NCBI GenBank assembly: GCA_031772625.1
Contig: CM062812.1
Location: 731,326,300 to 731,390,299, forward strand
Source of the DNA: Pinus tabuliformis
Lineage: Eukaryota > Streptophyta > Pinopsida > Pinales > Pinaceae
Direction of reading: 5' to 3'
DNA: 64,000 nt
In this document: positions 58,298 through 64,000 of the stretch, piece by piece
How positions within the stretch are numbered: the first letter of the stretch is position 1
Layout of the letters: the number at the start of each line of letters is the position of its first letter
Notes under the pieces: generated by a model
Databases searched by the model: none
What the model saw: the letters and a program-made list of their open reading frames with translations, nothing else
What the model was told of the DNA's origin: nothing
Position numbers and translations under genes: made by a program

Positions 58298-58406
58298 CTC
58301 AACCAATTGATCAGTTTCGAAAGCAAACCGAGGAAGGTCTTCTCTTGGTAATATTCTAATATTGGCAGCTATTGTGTGCATGATTTCAGAAGTCACTGCA
58401 GCAGCG
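58298..58406 (-). pseudogene. KH-domain exon, duplicate 2
   Basis: Same 109-bp length and the same splice borders (TTAGCAG and GAG|GTATATA) as the exon 610 bp away. It encodes AVTSEIMHTIAANIRILPRE, then DLPRFAFETDQLVE. The flanking intron sequence is duplicated too, so this is a genomic tandem duplication and not retroposition. Confidence 0.6.
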
Positions 58407-58535
58407 CTGCTAATTAGATAACAAAATTTCAAAATAAGATCAAGCTGTTCAAAGGTACTTTATCACATGCAATCCTATTACTGGTTACAGATCTGTATGT
58501 GTCATCAAACTTCAGATTCACGCCAACTAGGCAAT

Positions 58536-60341
58536 GCTTTTCAACGAGATCTAATACGAACATTGGCTCAAAATATTCCAGAGTGCTGAGGACAGCATGT
58601 ACTGTGGTGGTCTTATTGGCGGACAACTGTCCCTCCTCGAAATGCTGGAAAGTTACTCGGCTTGGGTTTTACCCTGTTTGTGCCCTTTGGGTTATTATTG
58701 TTACTTGGTTGTTTAGCTCTGCAGTCTCTGTGATTTTTCCTTTGTATTTGTTGTATTGTCTGCGGTGAAAACCGAATGCGATTCCTGCCTACTCGGTTAA
58801 CTGTATAGCAAACGTTTGGTTGCGGTTCTGTTGTTCCAGGTCCGGCTTGTATGCCTCGACTGTCTGGTGTCGCTTTGTTAAGTTCGGCTACTGTATTGTT
58901 TAGATGTTTGTTCCTTTGTCGTTTGGCGTTTTCCAGTGGCGTTGATGTTTGTCACAGTATTGTCTGTTCGTTTCCCTCAAGAGTCCATGGCTATTTGAGC
59001 ATTATAAGTTAATGGCATTCTGGTTAAATACTGAGGGTTTCTCTTACCTGCATGGGTTTTATGGAAATTTCCGTAAATGTCGGTTTCGACCACCATGTCA
59101 TTGCCATTGTCTTAGTATAGAACAAATGGGCAAAATGGTGCAAGAAAATGCAAACAGCCAACTAGAAATTGTAGGCACGGGTTTCATAAAAACCTTTAAG
59201 TCCCCTTGCCGAAGAACTCCAAAGGTAGTTTCTTGATAGGACCCTAAATGCGGAAGACGAGGTCTGTTTAATGAATTTGGTGGAAAAGACAAAAAAAACT
59301 TGCTGGTGTGGAAAGAAATACCAACCAACAGTTAGGGAATGTCGAGAGAGAGATCGATCAGGCGATCTGTAACACACAATGCAGCTTCCACGAGTGGGGA
59401 TATGGAACCGCTTCATTAGGATGTGCCAAGGACAGCATAGAGGAAAGGGTGTTGTACCTCCAGAGGTATAAATCACCATAGAATACAACATTAGGAGTTC
59501 AGGGTGGGGATAACCTAGTATCCATAATGACTCTGCTCCACTGACACCTTTGGCCATCATAGGGTTAGAAATTACAGGTCTTCATCTTTCATAAATGAAA
59601 TTATTCTTATAAACTCTACCAGGTCATTCACAAAGCATTAGTGCCCGTTTTTATTGCATAGGACTTGGATATCCTGGTGAGCAAGTATGCATTCTAATAG
59701 ATTTCCATGCGTCCCAGTTGAGAATTTATGTTGTTTAGGCCAAAAATACAAATAAGACTGGAACTGATATCTAATGGTTGAGTGATGCAAAGATTGCAGC
59801 TTCACCTGAAATAGAGAGCTACGTACTATGAATCTTAGTAGTTTTATGTATAATGTTATCTACAAATTTCTAGTGGGAGACACCCACAACTGCAGAGCCA
59901 AACACTGACCTTCGGGTTAAATCTATCTCCCTAATTCATTGATTTTTCTTATAAAAAGAAGAATATTATTCAGCATTCCTATGAAAATTTATATTATTCA
60001 TTACTTCTATGTGAAAGATAAAAATAATTGAGATTTCGTGGAAAGCTTTCTTTTAGAAGGAAGTTGTTAATGGGTAACAATCATTGAAAGATAATGTTAA
60101 ATGAAGGCTTCTATATTTGATAAAGGATATCTGGTAAAGGACATCTATATTAGGCCATAAAATATCAATTCTATCATTTTAAAATTGGAAAATATTCGTA
60201 TATTGGAAAATATCAATACGTTGTAGTTGAGATGTTGTTGACCTATTGCTGTTTATTCTTTTGATTCATTTAAAGATCCAGAAAATGATGCATATATGTA
60301 AGAGGTCTAATGAAGAAGGTCAAACTTCCAAAGAACAATAC
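58536..60341. other. Unassigned sequence between the KH and ATPase fragments
   Basis: 58540-58980 is less AT-rich and open on plus (58499-58768, with a hydrophobic stretch). 59098-59560 is open in two minus-strand frames of 76 and 132 codons. I recognise none of these. They may be further captured fragments or chance frames. Confidence 0.35.
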
Positions 60342-61579
60342 CTGCTCTGGAGCATGTTTACTAACTCGATGCATTTTCCCTTCATTGTCAATATAAGTGA
60401 GAGCTGTCCTCTTGTCAGTTGGATTGAAAGGAAGAAAATGGAGCTCTGGAATGGTTGCCGGTGCCTTTTAGATGCATGGATGTTAAAAGCCACAACAAAA
60501 GATACAAATCAGTAAAATAAGCATAGCCTTGCTTATTGACTAAAATTTAATATGATGACATAAAAAAAATACTTGCCTCCTTAGGATCTGTAAGCATCCC
60601 AACAATTGTTGCATCAATGGCATCTTGATTCTGTGTTCTGGATGCTCTTTCAACCATCAAGACAACAGCATCCTTGTCATATCCTTTTGTGAAAACCTAT
60701 TCATGACAACAATTAGTAATTGATAGTTGTTTGAAGGAAGCTAACAGTACTCGATCATCGAATATTACCACGAACCCTAACTAGCCAATTTGGTACAACT
60801 GCAGTATCAGCAAAAATGACGTATTTATGAAATAAGAGAAAGGAAAAAAAGAAGAATCAGAAGTCCAGAATAAATACCAACCTTTTGGAAGTGGCCAACT
60901 TGGTTTGTACTGTTGACAATATGCGCTGGTTTACCAAAAAAGGTATGGATCCCAGTAGCAATGACAACATGTTCAAGTTCACGCTGTTTGCAAGCAGAGC
61001 GAGAATAAATCCCATTGCCAGGACCCTTTGTTACTGGTAATGACTGACCACTGAGGGCAGACTACACACATTCAAAAATATTGTCATAAAGCGTGGTTTA
61101 GGAAAAGTACCAAATGTTGAAGTTAATCCCAGAAACGATATAAAAGCATACCGAAAATTCGAGCACTTGTAATCAGAAATAAGAAGTAAAGAAAAGGATT
61201 GGATTAAGACCTGATCAGTCTTTAAAGGATCTACTTCAAGAAAACGTGCATCCGCAGGAACAATATCTCTAAGTTTGATGCTGATTATGTCACCAAGAAC
61301 AAGCATTGCTGCATGTTCTTCATTCCATTGTCCATCTCTGAGAACTTGTTACGTTCAAAGTCTTAAGTCATTGACCAAAGAATTTAAAACTGCAGCAGCC
61401 ATGATCTTAACAGGATTCTAAACATCCAATTGCATGCCTCCCCTCAAAAACTAGGATAGAAAACTGAAAATATTGGGGCTGCCACTGATACAAAAGATAG
61501 TGAACAGACCTTGCTCTTTGGAGCCAACCAAGTCATCAGTGCTACAGCAACATTGCCAGCATTGTTTTCCTCTATGAAA
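60342..61579 (-). pseudogene. Plasma-membrane H+-ATPase (P3A) fragment, five exons
   Basis: Minus-strand exons: 61579-61510 (FIEENNAGNVAVALM), 61345-61211 ([32 protein letters not shown]), 61061-60882 ([29 protein letters not shown]), 60696-60577 ([27 protein letters not shown]) and 60464-60342 ([25 protein letters not shown]). Order is collinear with the proton pump, but the exons between TNQVGHFQK and VFTKGYDKD, which hold transmembrane segments and the phosphorylated Asp of DKTGT, are absent, as are both ends. The TGES-type actuator loop reads SGQS. One acceptor (61346-61347) reads AA and one donor (60571-60576) is GCAAGT. No pump can be made. Confidence 0.88.
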
Positions 61580-62295
61580 CTTATGTTTAGATGAGATTTT
61601 CATTCCTTGTACAGGTAAGAGAAACATAGGTAAAATAAAACAAAAATTTCGAGCCCAAAACTTTCATTCGACTTAGTTTATAATGCTATTATAATGAAAA
61701 ATCATGTCGGTCAACCAACGGTCAGCAATTGATCAATTGCATATAGTCCCAGGGAAGGACTAATAATACCAAATGCATTATGCCATAATTCCATTTTCAA
61801 ACAACATATATTCATTTTAAAGTCCATATAGTTTGGTGCTATTTATAAAGTCTAGCTTCAAGCATGTTGCAGAATGCATTCGAACAGACATGTATAAAGA
61901 CTTTCTAGCCTTGTTTCCTGAGTCGTTACCTACGGTATGCAAGAAACAAAAACTAACATAGCATTCATCTATAACATAGGAAGAAACAGAAATGACTAGC
62001 TGATTCAATATACAATTTGTCATTTAACTTGAGTAGATAATAAGTGCCATGTTTAATCAATGTATGGAATCTTTGTTGTTGGCATTCAGCAGCTGTAGAT
62101 ACAAAATTATTGCTGATATGATGTTGCATTTGTTGTATTCAATGATATAAAGCATGATGCAGAATGAATTCCATTCGAGATACAAAACAAAAACAGAAAC
62201 AGTACAAACACAGATGCATAAAGACTTTCTAGCCTTTTTTCATCAACCGTTGCATTACATATTCTTTGTAAATGAGTCAAAATTGCAAGTCAAAT
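61580..62295. other. Spacer upstream of the ATPase fragment
   Basis: AT-rich. AAGACTTTCTAGCCTT occurs at about 61897 and 62221, each preceded by CAGA-rich sequence, indicating a local duplication. No further ATPase exon was recognised. Confidence 0.4.
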
Positions 62296-62476
62296 ACTTG
62301 TATTATAGTAACAACATAATATGAAGAAACATATTCATATTACTTTTGCATTTGTTGTGGATGTGAAGGCTGCCATGTTCCTGCATTTTGTAATTTGTAT
62401 AGCAAATGGTTAGTTAGAACAAAATGATAACATTGTAAATTGAAGAGAGGACATATTTGAGAGAAAACATGTTAAG
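62296..62476 (-). repeat. 180-bp repeat X, copy 2
   Basis: Second copy of 57976-58156, directly downstream of the RPA-like stop codon. The possible 37-bp exon here encodes NMAAFTSTTNAK. Differences from copy 1 change one codon (CTG/GCA) and are silent in two (ACG/ACA, TCT/TCC) in that frame. Confidence 0.75.
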
Positions 62477-62502
62477 GCATATGTTCATGTACCTTCCATT
62501 TG

Positions 62503-64000
62503 TTAGTTGACATGTAATAGCTCACTATCTTCATTGAGTGTGAACTTGCTCTGAATTTTGAAGTCACGTAAGATGTAAACAGTGGTAGCTTTCTGTTGCA
62601 AATATGTTTCATATGACATTGATTTTAAATCAGGAAGCAAGTCATGTAATAACGGCTCCCTGATAATGCACTGGACAAAGTTATTTGTAATGGATTCTAT
62701 TACAGCATTTATACAATGCTTGTAGAGGAAAGGGCAGTTAGCATTGCATTGTGAACAGAAAATTGTTGCATTGGCTATTGCTATGGATGAATTCACTGGG
62801 GAGTTACAAATTGCACAAACAGGTTCGAAAGGAGTTGAATATGGATTTGTTGCGATCAGAATACCTTCGACCTGTTTATAAAACATTCAAGAGTTAATTT
62901 ACATTATTACATGGCAAATGCAAAGGCAACAAAAACATTATTATTGCTATACTTACAGCATAGGTAGATGTAGTTAGTTTTCTGAGATTGTTGAGTGCAT
63001 CTGTGTTAAGTTCAGTCATGAACGTTGACTTCGATGCTCTGAATATTGTTTCTTTTGTGTTTACCTTTTTTGTTAAATTTTTGAAAAGGATGAGCGGAAA
63101 GTGTCCTTTTTGCAATTGTTTTTCCATTGAAAGGAAAAATTGTTCATATGTGTCAAAGAGTTGCTACTGCAAAACAGAAATTGTTATGTATTGAAAAATA
63201 CAAAAAGTAATATGCAAATACATTGTTCGTATGCATTGAGAAATTGCAATTGCACTAGACAAATTACAAAAACTATAGACAAATTACAACAACTATGTAT
63301 TGAGGTGATGCATGTTATCTACTGAAAATTAGGAATAAGTAACATCTGAATACATACAGTTGCATTGTCGTTTTCAGAATCTCCATCTTTGATATGAAGT
63401 ATGTAATGCAATCCAACTCGTTTGGCAAGTGTAACGGCGGCAGCGATTGTGCCAATTGGGTACATTTCTTTTTTGTTTGCAAATTGCCTAATGGTTGTAT
63501 TGGGAATGAAGCAATATTCTTTGCAAACTTCAGGTACAGTTTCTATGATACTTGATTCTTTAAGCAATATTATTTTGTCACAGTCACCGCGATCATATAC
63601 AGTTTTAGGCAATATTCTGAAATTTGTAATTGAGATGTTGTTGCCTTGCAAAATTTTGTGTTCATGTCGCTCCACCAAATGTGCAGGTACACTCAACGTT
63701 ATAGTCATCATTCCTTGAGCATCTGTCAAATCAGCTTGCAATACTTGACGTGATTTGTTTGCTTTATCAAGGAATGCAGTATAGACAACCATTATGTCTC
63801 CAACAAATAGCTGCCCAATTTTACGACTATTCAGATCTTCAATTGATACTTTAATTGGCAGTATCTGTTTTTTCCTATTAAAATTTCTTAGTTAGAAATT
63901 GCTATAAACATTTGTAGAATAGTATGTTTCTCCTAGAGACTGAATAAGTAGAAATAGATTAGAGTGTTGTGTTTCAAATGCATACCTTTTTGATGTATCA
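62503..64000 (-). CDS. Replication protein A large-subunit-like protein, partial
   Basis: Four exons in phase: 64000-63986 (partial), 63874-63358, 63163-62957 and 62871-62503 (stop TAA), with GT-AG introns (GTATGC, GTATGT, GTAAGT donors). About 385 residues are visible. Exon 2 encodes an OB fold like RPA DNA-binding domain A (KVSIEDLNSRKIGQLFVGD, then LQGNNISITNFRILP). Exon 4 carries a zinc-ribbon-like CAIC...CSQC as in domain C. RPA-type proteins bind single-stranded DNA. No stop or frameshift is seen. The N terminus is beyond the window. It could be a host RPA1 paralogue or a Helitron-encoded RPA. Confidence 0.7.

Larger units (their letters stand above)
57660..58535 (-). repeat. Tandem duplication containing the KH exon, 610-bp offset
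   Basis: 57660-57925 and 58270-58535 align throughout, including intron sequence such as AAAATAAGATCAAGCTG and CAATCCTATTACTGGTTAC. Between the copies lies 57976-58156, itself related to 62296-62476. Confidence 0.8.

Noticed and set aside
59098-59560. Minus-strand frames as another captured gene
   Set aside because: Two overlapping frames of moderate length without any known motif; not enough to call a gene fragment.
1-64000. tRNA, rRNA genes or CRISPR arrays
   Set aside because: Only SINE-type A/B boxes and tandem repeats were seen. No complete tRNA cloverleaf, rRNA core sequence or regularly spaced identical repeats with unique spacers was found.

Overview
This is plant nuclear DNA: AT-rich, intron-containing and dominated by transposable elements. 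The elements are typical of plants: Copia and Ty3/gypsy LTR retrotransposons primed by initiator methionine tRNA (TGGTATCAGAG sites), and L1-type LINEs whose second reading frame ends in an RNase H domain. Host-like exons encode plant protein families (plasma-membrane H+-ATPase, KH-domain RNA-binding protein, replication protein A). A large-genome seed plant is the safest reading. A gymnosperm is possible, but that is inference only.

Layout. 1-413: 3' end of a Copia element. 1409-1945: first copy of a dispersed repeat with two tandem stem-loops (second copy 26472-26950). 2909-3850: 5'-truncated LINE on the minus strand. 5033-18690: block A, a sequence that recurs in the same orientation as block B (50655-54256). 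Block A is broken up by insertions (a SINE pair, a 217-bp A-tailed retroposon, a 4.7-kb stretch with a 404-bp tandem duplication, and a 4.6-kb stretch holding a 1.8-kb non-autonomous LTR element). 19034-24749: nearly intact LINE on the minus strand; ORF1 is intact and ORF2 is broken by one frameshift in a C run. 28140-35345: degenerate tandem arrays around a truncated Copia element (LTR 30149-30586, gag to integrase 31711-33490). 36576-38410: candidate exons of an unrecognised gene. 41837-43230: local tandem duplications. 44208-49987: full-length, long-dead gypsy element.

56816-64000 is the most unusual part. On one strand, close together, lie an apparently intact multi-exon replication protein A-like gene that runs off the right edge, five exons of a plasma-membrane H+-ATPase lacking the phosphorylation-site exons, and exons of a KH-domain protein, one of them tandemly duplicated with its splice sites. 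An RPA-like gene beside same-strand, intron-containing fragments of unrelated genes is the pattern expected of a gene-capturing Helitron. No Rep/helicase or element terminus is visible here, so this is a hypothesis.

The genes do not form a pathway. The window records nested transposition, local duplication and decay. Stop codons in the gypsy element are mostly TAG where the family has glutamine, as expected from deamination of methylated CAG sites. The only coding units that look intact are LINE ORF1 and the visible part of the RPA-like gene.
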